Assembly: GCA_018398805.1 (NCBI GenBank)
Contig: JAGFBZ010000708.1
Coordinates: 1-64,000 of the forward strand
Direction of reading: 5' to 3'
From: Hirundichthys speculiger
Taxonomy: Eukaryota > Chordata > Actinopteri > Beloniformes > Exocoetidae
Length of the DNA: 64,000 nt
In this document: piece after piece, positions 1 through 12,144 of the stretch
Numbering within the stretch: position 1 is the stretch's first letter
Layout: each line of letters starts with the position of its first letter
Notes under the pieces: generated by a model
What the model was told of the DNA's origin: nothing
The model's database searches: none
The model's input: the letters and a program-made list of their open reading frames with translations, nothing else
Made by a program: the position numbers and the translations under genes

Positions 1-521
1 TGGTAGCTCTCGGTGGTTTTTTAGCCTCGCGTCTGCCAATGTGATAAATCCCTTCAATCTCGAGCTCGCCATCCAATTTAATTCCTAGCCCCTCGGATAT
101 CAGTTGTTGGATGCAGTTGATAAGTCCGTCTGTTTCCAAATCCTCAGTCAGACCGATCAATCTCACATTCTTGCGGCGATTCATATTTTCCAGTTCCTCA
201 ATTCTGTTGTACAACGCCTCTGAGTTCACCTGCTCTGTGGCTATCTTCGGTTAGCCTTGATGTAATGTCTTCAACCGCTGATATGCGCTCCTCTGCTTCA
301 TCCAACCTCACTTGAAGTGAACTTACGGTGTTCTTTAAGTCCGTGACCGTTTCTTTAATCGACGATACATCCATGGCGACCGTTTGTAGTGTGCTCGCAA
401 TTTTACCCATTTCGGTCAACAAGTTGTCCATTTTGGAGCATTCAGGCGTCGGCGAAGTCTGTCTAGTAGCCATGCGGGTCGCGGATTTTCCTTTGAAATA
501 TTTTGATGTAGATAACGACAT
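1..521 (-). mobile_element. LINE-1-type ORF1 fragment (N-terminal and middle part)
   Basis: The start codon is at 521 and the reading continues off the left edge of the window. The first 107 residues run from MSLSTSKYFKGKS through a heptad-rich stretch (KMDNLLTEMGKIASTLQTV, then DLKNTVSSLQVRLDEAEERI), which is the coiled coil typical of L1 ORF1. After a frame break near 235, another frame gives RIEELENMNRRKNVRLIGL, the conserved entry to the L1 ORF1 RNA-recognition domain. In the family this is the trimeric RNA-binding chaperone that coats L1 RNA. The frame break and lack of an intact frame to the edge mark a dead copy. Identification rests on the coiled coil followed by the conserved RRKNVRLIGL block. 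Confidence 0.8.
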
Positions 522-578
522 CTACAATTTTTCTTGCAGTATTGGAAGCGCTATGTCTAGTTTTAGATTGTGGCAACA

Positions 579-611
579 ATCGAGCACACAACAACTTGTT
601 GTGTGCTCGAT
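579..611. repeat. Perfect 16-bp inverted repeat with 1-nt centre
   Basis: The arm ATCGAGCACACAACAA (579-594) is followed by a single C and its exact reverse complement (596-611). It lies about 60 bp upstream of the L1 ORF1 start codon (minus strand), so it may belong to the 5' end of that element. Confidence 0.85.
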
Positions 612-1651
612 GTGCGCTGCAGCTCCTGGTCCGTGCTAACACAGAGGCTAGGCTAGGCTGATGATGAACCGCATCCACCGTCCTTTACAAGGCTTGGATG
701 CGTGTTGTTCAAGTGATACATCATTGTCGTTGTCGATTAATTGTATTTGTAATTTGCATTGCAGTGATTGCAGTACACTTGCTCATTTTCTAAACGAAAA
801 TGGTCCCACGCCACACTTCACCGCGACCGCTCCATGATTAGGCGATGACCTACAGAAGCTCGCATGTAACAACTGAGTCCAGCCAGGGTAGGGTGATGGT
901 GAAATGTTGCCCCCTGTTGCCAAATTTCTATCACTGGCACAGTGAAATGCATCGCATTGTTTGAGGACGTGCACTGAGAACCTACATTCGGATTGTTTAA
1001 AAATAAAATCAAACAAAACATTCGGTTCATCGACGAAAATGAATGTCTTCGACCAAATTCTTAATGATCAATCATTGATTAATCGATTAATTATGCTCAT
1101 CCCTAATAAATATATATATGTAAATATATATATATTTAACAAAGTCAAAATGTATATATATATTTAACAAAGTCAAAATGTATATATATATTTAACAAAG
1201 TCAAAATGTATACATACCTGACTTAAAAAAAAAAGATTATCCTATATAAAAAAAATTTTAATAGAACATTGCACTGTAACAAGATTAGTATTGTTTACAC
1301 TCATTACTTTTGTCAGTGGTCATAATATGCTTGAATCAATGTAAAACAAACACTTTGAAGTAACTAAATAGACAGCTGTTTTAATGGGTTCTTTAAAATT
1401 AGAACAATATTAATAATTGTTTAAAACAGTTTCACCCTGTTTTTGTATAGTAAGTATAAATATGACAAAATGCTTATTATATTTAATGTTTTTTTTGTTT
1501 TGTTTTTTTAAGGATGGCCACCTTGTTTTGTCTGACATCTGACAGGCATTTGCTTTTGTCCTTCAGCAACTTTTACCTGCCTTTTCTCTCAAATACAAGG
1601 TACCTTTTAATGCATAGTCTTCATCTCTTTAATCACTCCAGATACCTGAAC
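612..1651. other. Non-coding AT-rich stretch with a small tandem repeat
   Basis: No supportable coding region was seen. The section 1060-1500 is very AT-rich. At 1124-1208 a 28-bp unit (TATATATATATTTAACAAAG plus TCAAAATG) occurs three times in tandem. The upstream or first non-coding exon of dlgap5 is probably here; a pyrimidine tract plus AAG at about 1500-1512 and a GT at about 1601 could bound a short exon, but this is not certain. Confidence 0.5.
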
Positions 1652-4600
1652 ATGGACTCCAGATTTGCTCACCTGCTCTCGCTCACCAGCGAGACAACAG
1701 CGTTTCAATGCTGAGGGTGAAAATGTCCCACAGAAGGTCTCAGTCCCAAAAGGAGAACCGCGAACGGACTGTGAACACACGCAGACAGCTAGAAAAGCTT
1801 GCAGAGTTTGAAATATCTTCCCTGGGTGACTCTATGGCAGTGGCCAACATGTCAGTCATTCAGGAGAAGACGCAGAACAATGCAAGACCTGCTAAAAGTA
1901 AGGCTTTTTTTATTTTCCATCACAGCGACAACTCAGTTTGCACTGTCCACATACACAATTAAGCTCCTAAAGCAATGAGATTCATCTTTTGGCTGTGTAA
2001 AATGCACATCACTGTATGTGATGGTCGAGAAGCTCTGACTTTCAACTATTTTGTGACTGAATACACACCTGTTTCCCCACAGCTCTTGCACAGCAGGAGA
2101 GGGTGAAACAGCTTGAGCGTTGGAAGGAACCAAAGACTCTTGAGAGGGAGAAGGAAAAGAGGGAGAAGGAGCGTAAAGGAGTATTTAAGACAGGTCTTTA
2201 TCAGCCAAAGGATGTCCTTACAGCTGCTTCACAGCCTGTTGTGCCATCTGCCTCAACTAGACTTAAGGAGGTCAGGAGGGATGATGCATCTATATCTATA
2301 TTGCACTTTTCTCGCTCGGCTTTTATATGAACAAGTGTGATTACATGCATGATAATAAAATGTTAGATCTTTACGCGTAGATCCATTTTAAATGTAGATT
2401 GTACCCAATGATTTTAGTATTTGCTTCTCCTGAAGAAAAAGGTGAATACAGCTGTATCCCAGAGCACCAGAGTCACCCGTTCAATGAAGCAGCAGCAGGA
2501 AGTGCAAAAAGTACGAATTATCTCTCTCTCTGCATTGTTTTCATATTTTCCCAGTCAGCCTCTGAGCTATTTAATAAATTCTAATACACACATTGTTGCA
2601 TTGTTTTCCTTATTTGTCCATCCTTGGAAAATGTAGGATTTAAATACTGCGGCACACAAAGGTAAACATGCTGGTTTTCTATTTATTGAAATAAAAAAAA
2701 AAAAAAAGATTCATTCACATTCACATTGTATCCTAGATATGATTCCTCTTCCTCTTTCCTCAGGAAAACCTGCCGTCGTAAGATCAAATAGGACCCATGT
2801 AGCTCCTGTCAAACCTGCACAAAATACCACCAAGATCAAGGTTTTCAGGAGGTAACTAATAAGAGGACAAATCCAAGTACATAGCCAAACTTCAGGACCA
2901 GCCCTTTAGTTGATTTTTGCCCCATTTTTGTTTTTTGTTTTGTTTTTAAGGGTTTTGCATTTCCATTTGTGTCTCTCTCAGGCCGTCCTACTGTTGCAGG
3001 GCCCACCATGCAACCTTTATCAGCCCGGTCAGCCAACAGGCCTACTGTCCTAAACGCTCCTGTGGTGAAGCACGGACCAAAGGAAAAGGCTGCAGGTACA
3101 ACACAGACTCATTTGGAGCAGGTTTAAAAAAAAAAAAAAAAATCTTTGTTTTGTGCCAGAATTGTTTGGTATAGAAATTCATGTTCTAAAGAAATTCTAC
3201 TTATGTTAAATGTCTCTGTCTTCAGATGTAAGGCCCACCAGGACCAGAGCAGTTGCTAATCCTGTGGTGCCCCCGTCTGGTAGAATAAGGAACTGTAAAG
3301 GTATCGTTGTGACAAAGAATCACCCAGTTTTGCAGAAAGTTGGTCAGTGTTACTTTTTTCCCTGTGAAAATGAATCATTGTAATTATTCAGACCTCATTT
3401 GTGTATCTCTTCTTTAAGATCCAGCACCTGTAAGCAACACTGACATCCCAGCTGTCCCCCAGGTGAGCGCTTTGAGTGTTCCACACAGTATCCCAGAGGC
3501 CTGACTAAGGTTTTAGGAACTTGTAGATCTGTTAGTTTTCTGTTACTGTCTCCTAAATGAGACACAGGTGCAGGAACAAGAAAAATGGTCCTGTCCTTCC
3601 AACCAAACACCCTGTCCTAATGAGGAAGACATGTTGGTGGACCAAACTCCAAAGGAACCCGCTCCTGATGTGGATACTGGTGCACCGTCATTTGCTCCAG
3701 AAGGCTTTGTCTTCCAGGCTGCTGTTGGCTTGTCATCCTTCAAGTTTGAGCCCTTTCACTCCTCGGTCAGCAGATGCTTTCCTTACACCAAGGTCTGTTT
3801 TTCAGTTTACATATTTACAGGTTTTTTTAAAGATATTTAATACGCTTGCATTTAGAATCTCTGAGAAGATGTGTAAGATTAAAATTGAGTTGTTTCTTAT
3901 CTAAATGCCATGTTGTAATTCTTCCTCCTCAGCTCCAGCTTCAATCTCCCACCTGCCCCGTCATTCACTGTTGAGCCTCAAGCTGAGCTGAGGGAACCCT
4001 CCCCCCCAAAGACTCCTCACCACCGTCCTCCTCATACACCTCCCACAGTGGCCCCTCCAACACCTGGGAGCCCCTGGAATCAAAGCATGATGTTCCATAC
4101 TTCAGGTGGGTATCGTTGTGTCCTTTTGTCATCCATAGGAGAGCTTAAATTAATACAATAATTGAGTGTTGACATGTTTTTATTAATATTTCAGATCAGA
4201 AATGACCAAAGAGACAGACAGGTTGACAACTCTTTGTCTCTAATAGGAGTCTAAAGTGGAGGATGAGTCCATCCCAGAGGAAAGTGAGTGTTTCTTCTCT
4301 GTCAGAAATGACACTTTGCATATGAGGTTGCACATTATTTGGTTCTTAATAAAAACAACTTCTAATGAAAGTAATGTGACTTCTTAATTGGGGGAATTAA
4401 TAGCAACTAAATTGACTAAGCAATTTTGATTCAGTCTCACTCTTCCTGTTTTCTGACAGTGAGGGACCGTGTGCGTACAGCTGTTGGTCAAGCGAGGTTG
4501 TTGACGAAAGAGCGCTGTAATCAGTTCAGTGGTCTGGTGGATGACTGTGAACTGGGCCCAGGGGAGAAGATCACTACCTGTGCTGACCTGCAGGGATTCT

Positions 4601-5522
4601 GGGACATGGTTTAGTACCAGGTGATTCAATTGGGTTGAAGAGGCAACATTGATTTTTTGTTTTTGTTTTTTTGTGAAAATGCACAAATATAACTTTTTGT
4701 TCCTTTTGTGGTTTTCAGGTAGAAGATGTCAACAAGAAGTTTGATGCTCTTAAAGAAGCAGAGGGCAGGGGCTGGGTAGAGGACCACAAACCCCCACCGC
4801 CTCAGAGGAAAGCTGTTAAGGTAAAGTCTTTGGTTTCATTTAAAAATATTAATATTGGTAATAGTGCTGTTTTACTGCTTTTGTCACCATAAACATTTTT
4901 ACATAGAAGCTTGTTTATTGTAGAGATTATTTTCTTATTAAAAAAAAGTAAGAAATCTTTTGTTGAGGCAGTTAAGATCACATGGTCTTTTCTTTCTGTC
5001 AGAAACCATCAGCTGCACCTGTCAAGGTCACGGGAACCAAAGCAGCGGCCAAGTCCCGTCTGGCGGCTGTAAAAGCAGCCATGAAAGCCAAACAGCAGGC
5101 AGCTGAGGCAGAGAAAGCAGCCAAGGATGCTGCCAACACTGATGACAACCTGAGCTCTCAGGAGCCACAACCCCAGCCAGGGGCCCAGATGCTGGAAACT
5201 GTTGTCTTTGATGGAGGTTTCTTCCAGGTGCAGAGCCCAGCCAAACCATCAGGTGAAAGAATTTTATTTTTACTGGTGAAGCTTTTCTCTGCTGCTTTAT
5301 TTAGTTTGATTTGTTCAAATAACTGGTGTGTTGTCTGTGTCTTCAGTTAGGAGATCCAGCCGTCTGAGTGCTGCTGCGCTGCCTCAAGCCTCTCCCTGTT
5401 CCACATATTTCCCACCTAGAAGAGCTACTCGGCGCTCCGTTGCTCTGGACCAGATGAGACCCAGTCTGAGAGAAGCACCGCACAACAATCTGAAAGTGTC
5501 TCCAGACTTTCTTATCAAATGA
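1652..5522 (+). pseudogene. dlgap5: dlgap5 (HURP) homologue, many exons, with disabling lesions
   Basis: DLGAP5/HURP is a Ran-regulated spindle protein that stabilises kinetochore microtubules. Exons, joined by GT/AG sites: 1652 or 1708-1897, 2083-2270, 2436-2510, 2637-2661, 2764-about 2851, 2982-3095, 3226-3300, 3419-3462, 3568-3792, 3933-4105, 4195-4283, 4460-4620, 4719-4820, 5003-5252 and 5347-5522. Recognition blocks are MLRVKMSHRRSQSQKENRE, KGVFKTGLYQP, FAPEGFVFQ, TPRSADAFLTP, VPYFR and the GKAP-domain block RTAVGQARLLTKER / FSGLVDDCE / TTCADLQGFWDMV. The C-terminus is shorter than in human (846 aa there). Lesions: TAA-TAG at 4241-4246, TAG at 4612-4614, frame changes near 1690, 3755 and the C-run 4001-4007, and a phase conflict between the exons ending near 2850 and starting at 2982. 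Splice sites are otherwise well preserved. It is either a recently decayed gene or a locus with assembly errors; identity is much surer than status. Confidence 0.85.
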
Positions 5523-5832
5523 TCAGCTTTAATATTTCAGTATTTTTGATAGTCTTTTTTGGGTCTTTTTTTTCTAATCAGAAAAAAGTTAGTTTTGTCT
5601 AATTAATGTTCCTTAACAGTGAAGTCTGTGCTTCGATTACTGATATAAAAATGTTTGTATACTGTGTAAATGGTTCAGGTATAAAACAGGTTTCATCATG
5701 TTCATAATATTTCTCCTTGATCTTTTGTCATTCATCTACCTCTTAACACTTCTACCTGTAACATAAAAACCAGTATAACCACCAGAAACGCTCAATGATA
5801 CAAAAATGCATTTGCCATTCAGAAATCATAAG

Positions 5833-5838
5833 AATAAA
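5833..5838 (+). promoter_or_regulatory. Candidate poly(A) signal AATAAA for dlgap5
   Basis: Canonical hexamer about 310 bp after the dlgap5 stop codon. AT-rich context makes chance matches likely, so this is a candidate only. Confidence 0.35.
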
Positions 5839-6027
5839 ATGTTAACTATATTTTAATGGAAAATTGTTCTTTTTTGAATGAAAAGCATCTCCTAGTGAAG
5901 TCTCGCTAATAATCTGAAACTTGTAAATGACTATACTGAGCTAGGGTTTTTCACAATGGTCTAACTTTTAACCAACAACAAAAAAAAAATCAATAAATAT
6001 TTTGGTTGGAACTTTTTTTAAATTATT

Positions 6028-6033
6028 TTTATT
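6028..6033 (-). promoter_or_regulatory. Candidate poly(A) signal AATAAA for rsph10b
   Basis: TTTATT on the plus strand reads AATAAA on the minus strand, 35 bp past the rsph10b stop codon. The sequence is AT-rich, so support is modest. Confidence 0.4.
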
Positions 6034-6067
6034 TTCTTTAAGTGCATTGTCGTGTCTTTTTGCATCT

Positions 6068-9000
6068 CTAGTCCTTCTGGAGTAGCTTTTTCTCAGGTTC
6101 TCTGGTCACTAACTGGTAATGATCAACAGCTGGGAAGAAACAGTGGTTAAAAAACTGATGGATATTCTGGATCCTCAGCTTTACTTCATTTGTTTCCATT
6201 CCACTGGTTTTCACATCCTTTATTTCACATCCTTGCTTCTCTGTCTTCTCTGGAGGACATAAAAATGATGATAGATCAAATATTAGATGGTTTATTGTGA
6301 ATCCAAACATTTAAATTTTTATAGTTTTTAGATATAGGCTTGCAACTAAAAGCCAAATTGTGAATGTATACAATGTTTATTCACTAGCTCAAGGCCACAG
6401 CAATAAAGAGTCTCCTTGGGTCCTTTTCCATTCTACAACTTAAATTGACATGCACTGAATGTACATATGTTTAAGCACACACCAACTATATATGTAAAAT
6501 ATCAAACCTCCAGACTGAGGTGTCTCATGGTCTTCAGCCTCGACCACATCCTGGTCAGGATTATCTTCTGTCTATGATGAAATATTAGTAAAGATTATTT
6601 TATGTAGCTCAACAGCAAGTCTTAATATACAAATGTCATCTTTTTACGTGGAGGAGGGTACAATATCTAAAGATGTTTATGTTGCTTGTGAAAAAGCTGC
6701 AGCCTTAACATTTGGCTTTCCATTTAAGAAAAAAGTAACCATTTTTTCCTTCTGTATAGTTTCTATGAAAAACTGAATCAGAGCACACTGGAACAGCAGC
6801 ACAGCACAGCACAGTTTACAAACAATCATACACGCTTAATAAAGAATAATAGAGAAAAGCAGGGACTGACCGACTGATATTGACTGTTGGTCTTCATCTC
6901 CTTCTCATCAGCTTCCACCTCAGGCACATCCCTCCTGGCCTTGCTGTCACACTTGTCCAGGGCCCTTTCTTCCTCCACAGAATCAGAAACTTGGCAACAT
7001 TTCACTTCCACACAGCCCAAAAGAACCTCAAAAAACTCCAGGAACGTGATCTACAACAGGGAGATGCAGCGGCGTGACTATCGTGGCAGTGTTGGTGGAG
7101 TGTGGCACAAGGAAGTGTAGATGAATGAATCAGAGTCCTATATCTGGTATTTAAAAACGATGGATGAGTTCAGTAGTGTAAACAGTGCAGGTACACCTCC
7201 AGATCCAGACAGGCAGACAGGTTGTTGGGGTCACTGCTCTCAGCAGCGAAGATCTCCAGTAATTTTGCTGTGGTCAGCTTTTGGTCCAGCAGAAAGAGAT
7301 CCTGGCAAGAGTTATGGGACACAGGTCAATCACAAAGTTCAATGTCATTCGTTGAGGACGTGTTGCCTGGGAGAGAAGCTTTGTCCTCAGTCTGACCACA
7401 ATGCAAATGACCTTTTAGAAACTTGACATAATAAATTCCCCTATCTATGTTTGAAATCCCTAGATGATTATGAGTAACAAAATAAACAGAATGTGTTTAA
7501 TGGACTGTAAATGTGGTAAATTAAAGTTATTCCACACTGGGAAGCTTTTTGGGCAGTTGAATTATGCAGCAGAACATGAGTTCATTACTTATATTAAAGG
7601 GGAAAACTGAACAGGAAGCAGTGGATATGTACAGTATACTTGGTGTGGAACTTGGAGTACCTTGAACATCAGCAACAGGCATCGATAGGTCATGGTCATA
7701 TCGGCTTTCTGGGTTTTACTGACCCTGCAGAAAACCTGATAGATTTCCCAGCATCTCTTCGTGTACTTCATGGCCACAGCGACAAAGGCTGGCTGCCCAA
7801 ACACGAAGCCTGGATTGACACAGCTATAGTTACTGAATGCAGCTCTGTATTAATTCTATAATATGGAAATAAACACAGGTGATCTACCCACTGCCACCCA
7901 TCCATCCATCCGTTATCTATACCCGCTTAGTCCTCTGTAGGGTCACGGCCCAGTGCCACCCTCTACATATTATTTTAAATATGTTGTAAAATGGTATCGT
8001 AAATTATATTCTAAAAGTAAAAAAATATATACATTTTAAAAAGACATACACAAATAAATATGTCCAGAAATAACTTAACATCAGTTTGGTATTTTTTAAT
8101 TTATTTCTAATTGTATTCACTAATTTTTGACTTCCCAGGTAATATTGACATTTTTTTCCCCATTTAGTGTGTGTATACCTATGGACAAATATTATAATCT
8201 TTGTACCTTTTACATTTTTAGCATTTGGAAGGACATCATCTACTATCAGTTTAGACAGGCAGGTGGCCAGAAGATTCTTGTGTGACCTGTTAATAGAGAA
8301 AAAACATCATCGAGATTGAAAGGTTCTTTGTCTGGTCTGAAAAAATTCCTCTCCACTTTATTTTTTTTTTCAGAACTCATTTGGAAGAGGTTTAGAGCTA
8401 ATCTTCCTCAAATAAAAAATAAAAATAAATGACACACAAGCATCTACATTTGTAGGCGGTTATCTCATGAAGGTTATTATTCCTTACGCTATATCTGTGC
8501 TGTAAATGTAGTACGCCACAATCACTAAATTGCTGAGAAGCTTGCGAAACAGCATGGGGGTGAAAGGAGAGTGAAGATCTGCTGAACTGGCCTCTTCTGA
8601 AACACAGACAGGAATAATTAAACAAGCCCTGCGTCTTTGTTTTTCCTTTAAATGAGACAATTGAAAACTCATGATGCTTTTACCTCTGATGAAATGATCT
8701 ATCTGACTCAGAGTAACACCATGATGATGGATGTTACTGTCTTTTAAAAGGCGCCAGAACTGCAGGTGTTCCAGTAGGAAAGTGTTGTCTGGGGAGTGGG
8801 AATGGCCGAGTCTGCTGTAGAAACTATAGATAGACCTCAGCTGTACATTGTGCTGCAGTACCACAAACTCCACCTGTTACATATGCAAGTCAGAGCAACA
8901 GGAACCCAGGGATGAGGAGGTGAGGAAAAGTCCTCATGTTGATGGTTTTGCAGCATGAGGAAGGAGCTGACCTGCTTACGCTCAGTGTCACGCTTTCTCT

Positions 9001-10339
9001 CTGGGACTTTCTCCAGAACGTATTCAATGCTGAGAGCCATGTCAGGTCCCAATACAGATGAGTCGCTATCTGACAGAAAAAATGTACCTGTAACAAGATA
9101 CAGTTTCAGACTATCACACTGGTCATATTCTTTTGAATACGTTACAAATAACTGTTTTGTTTTGTTTTACCAAAAGGTAATCCTCTGATTCCATTCGAGT
9201 TGGGCATCATCATCTGATCATCCATGAACTCTCCTTGAAAGACACGGCCATCCGTGGAAGTAAATTTTCCCTGTCAGATAAAGCACCTGTTTTTAGAATG
9301 AATTCATCATGTTAAGACTTAAGTCAAAATTAGGATCAGTGTGAGTTTACTAAGTTCAGAAATGGAAAAAAAAAAGCATTTTTAAAGTTGCCCAGAGAAG
9401 ACTCCAGTTTTTTTTTATTAAATTGTATTTTAATTATGCATCCATTTATTAACCTAATAGATACAGATGGTGATAAGAACATTAGATTTGACTGATTCCC
9501 ATTCCATTATTGAGGCAGTTTATTGATCCGATTCTTTATTGAGTCCCAAAGTTTCAATGGAGAAACAGGTTTCACAGGCTTTCAGCCTCGACACAACAGC
9601 TTTACTGTCTCACTGTCCAAAAAAAGCACTGTGGGGCTGTCCCAGTAGGGTTAGGACAGGCAGCCTTACAGAGGCTGCAGTCCTCATGCACTCTTTGGTG
9701 CGTGTCTTCCCCACTCCGCCCCCTTTCCTGTCTCTCTCCACTATTAATAAAAGGCCACTAGTGCCAAAATAAAAAAAAAAACACTGCCAACAGGTCAGTA
9801 AGGTAACACCTCTGCAGGTCACAGCAGCATCTCCACTTCAGCAAAAACTACAATGCAGCTACACACAACTGTGAGTCTCACTGCATCGTTGCATGATAAA
9901 TTAAATATCTAATCTTAGATCTCACTATTGATTTACAGTTTCCAATGTTAGTACACACCAGCATCAATAACAGAACTGATACATTTATTTATTTATTCAT
10001 ACAGTTCCAAATCTTCATGAAGTTTGGAATGGATCTGAGGCAGAATTGGTTCTTGATTTTCACCTCTACTGATGAAAGAAAAAAACTCTGTGATTGATTT
10101 ACCTGCCCATGCTTTTTATTGTTCTTCCACTGGCCTTCGTAGATCGCACCATCAGCATAGTAAAAGATTCCTTCTCCGTGCCTTTGACCCTGAAAGAAAT
10201 CACCTTTGTAGCGGTTGCTCTGGCAATACTGTGATTCATCTCTTCGCCTGTAGATCCAGATGTGTGTGCCTTGACCATGCTGCCAAACAAGAGAGCTTGT
10301 GAGTTTGACAAAAAAACAAAAAAACAGTGACTATCTATG

Positions 10340-10436
<97 letters not shown>

Positions 10437-11875
10437 TTTTTTTTTTTTAATCTGAAATTGTCCTGTAATTATGACATTGTCCTTGATAAAATAATACAGA
10501 AAACTGGTGATGTTGTACTGGTGTACTTTCATACCTGGACTCCATCCTCCCATTTCCCAACATACTGCTGTCCCAGGTTCAGCCAGTTCATTGTGCCCTC
10601 TCCATGTCTTAGATTATTCTTCCACTCACCAGAGTAAATGTTACCAGAAGGGTAGCTGTTTAGAAATGTTCAGAAAACTTACTTCTGCGCTGTTCATTTG
10701 CAAACGAGATTACAAATTAGAAATTGTTCATACTTTATGCATACCGTCTCTCTCCGCAGCCTTCTATCTTGTTCATCACCCAGTTCCCTTTGTACCAAGA
10801 GGTCTTATCCTCATTGTAATACACTGTGCCCTACAGGCACGGCCAATTGAGAAACAACAATAAAAGCAAAAATATATAAATAAAATAAATAAGTATAATA
10901 TCTGAAAGTTGTGGATCATACCTCTCCATGCCTCTTGCCCTGATACCACTGTCCCATGTAAGACACACTGCTCTTGGCACATTTGTAGGTTCCTGTCCCG
11001 TGCCGAATACCTCTGTAGATTTCACCTGTATACGTGCTGCCATCTGGCCAGGTGTAGCTTCCATGGCCCATTGCCATATTATTTACAAATTCACCCTGTT
11101 GGATAAGGAATTAAAACTCTCTTTCATATTATTCATTTTGTCTGTGAAAAAACCAGGTGTCACCAAGTCATATTTCTAGAACTGTTCTGAACACATTCAT
11201 GTCCAGTCAGTTACTGGGTGGCAAAGCAGCCCAGTAAACTGCTCCCAGTAAACTGTCATTGCAGAACAATCATACTGGACCCTACCTCATACTTCAGCCC
11301 AGTTGCCTGTATGAAGACACCAAGTCCATCCATAAGGCCTTTGGAAAACATACCCTTCACAAAAATAAGTAACTTCATTGTTATCATTCATCCCATGTAA
11401 ACTGAAGATTTTGTAATATATTCTTTCACCATTTTAATCTGCAGTCACTGATTTATTTAACGAGTTAAGTGATTTATTTAAGGTCTGATGTAAATTCTAT
11501 TTATTTATTTTATTTCAAATGTTCTCTTTTCATTTATATCTAAATGTGCTGTTAGTGGCAGCTTTACCTTGTACGTGTGGCCTCCTTTAAAAGAAACAAG
11601 CCCCTGTCCGTGAACCAGGCCTTCACGGGTTTCCCCTTCATACCTGTCACAGGAGGAAAACCAACATATCTGTCTCTGGAAACTCTTTTTACTGACTATA
11701 TTCACTTCAGTGCCCTTTGGTGTGATCAGTTAATGTTATGGGTAATGAATTACCTCTGTACATTCAGATAAATAAGTCCGGAGAGTTCAGAAATACCATC
11801 GTCCTCGGGCTGCTCTGTTTTATGCGGTAAATCCAAATTTGCAGACGAGCTTGAAGTTTCGCTTTCTTCCGCCAT
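6068..11875 (-). CDS. rsph10b: Radial spoke head 10 homologue B (MORN-repeat axonemal protein), 17 exons
   Basis: RSPH10B is a radial spoke head component of motile cilia and sperm flagella. Exons (minus strand): 11875-11754, 11643-11568, 11354-11286, 11095-10922, 10830-10745, 10655-10535, 10279-10103, 9270-9171, 9069-8972, 8873-8684, 8596-8488, 8286-8207, 7809-7661, 7301-7197, 7050-6871, about 6572-6508 and about 6250-6068. The start is MAEESETSSSS. Exons 2-8 encode MORN repeats such as YEGETREGLVHGQG, YSGEWKNNLRHGEGTMNWL and YEGQWKNNKKHG. Exons 10-15 match the human C-terminal half: LRSIYSFYSRLGHSHSPDNT, FWRLLKDSNIHHHGVTL, HSPFTPMLFRKLLSNL, KRCWEIYQVFCR and ITFLEFFEVLLG. Phases agree from exon 1 through 15 with no stop or frameshift. 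The exon 15-16 junction is off by one with the obvious donor, so that boundary or a missed small exon needs care. The tail (IHQFFNHCFFPAVDHYQL) is shorter than in human. It is convergent with dlgap5. Confidence 0.95.
7893..7965. repeat. Short interspersed repeat fragment in an rsph10b intron
   Basis: The segment has CCATCCATCCATCC followed by GTTATCTATACCCGCTTA and GGGTCACGG, a pattern seen at many dispersed sites in fish genomes as the tail of SINE/LINE elements. It is a fragment without coding content; the family is not assigned. Confidence 0.5.
10342..10431. repeat. (AT)n microsatellite
   Basis: About 45 uninterrupted AT dinucleotides in an intron of rsph10b between exons 6 and 7, followed by a T-run. 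Confidence 0.97.
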
Positions 11876-11980
11876 CTACGCAGTCCTCGTTTATAATTAA
11901 GTACCAACGGTGGCTTATTTTTATTTCATTTATGCCCTTATGTCGTTAAAAAATCTTGCAAACAAGACTCGAGTTGGATC

Positions 11981-11994
11981 GTCTCCATGGTAAC
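11981..11994 (+). promoter_or_regulatory. RFX X-box upstream of rsph10b
   Basis: GTCTCCATGGTAAC fits the X-box consensus RYYNYY-N(1-3)-RRNRAC at every defined position, with a 2-nt spacer. It lies about 105 bp upstream of the rsph10b start codon. RFX transcription factors bind such sites in promoters of ciliary genes. The motif and its distance are seen directly; regulation is inferred from the family. Confidence 0.7.
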
Positions 11995-12144
11995 AGTGCA
12001 GGACGCTTATATCTACGGTAGCCTTGTTCAGTCAAAAAGGTGGAATCCAACCTGCACTGCCAGGTAGTTTCAACGAGGGACTCATTATCAATTTATTGAT
12101 TTTAACCTTCATTGTGCGACTAGAAAATCTCTCAGTTTGATTGC

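Larger units (their letters stand above)
5523..6067. other. Convergent intergenic region between dlgap5 and rsph10b
   Basis: AT-rich sequence without coding signal. It holds the 3' untranslated regions of both convergent genes. Candidate poly(A) signals are AATAAA at 5833-5838 (plus) and AATAAA at 6033-6028 (minus). Confidence 0.6.

Noticed and set aside
1514..1714. 66-codon ORF starting MATLFCLTSD
   Set aside because: Leucine/serine-rich translation of the likely 5' untranslated exon and intron; the dlgap5 frame begins at 1652 or 1708.
10099..10311. Minus-strand ORF starting MSNSQALLFGSMVK
   Set aside because: It overlaps rsph10b exon 7 in the wrong frame; the MORN-repeat frame is the one matching the family.
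10299..10637. ORF with a poly-YI tract
   Set aside because: It reads through the (AT)n microsatellite in an rsph10b intron.
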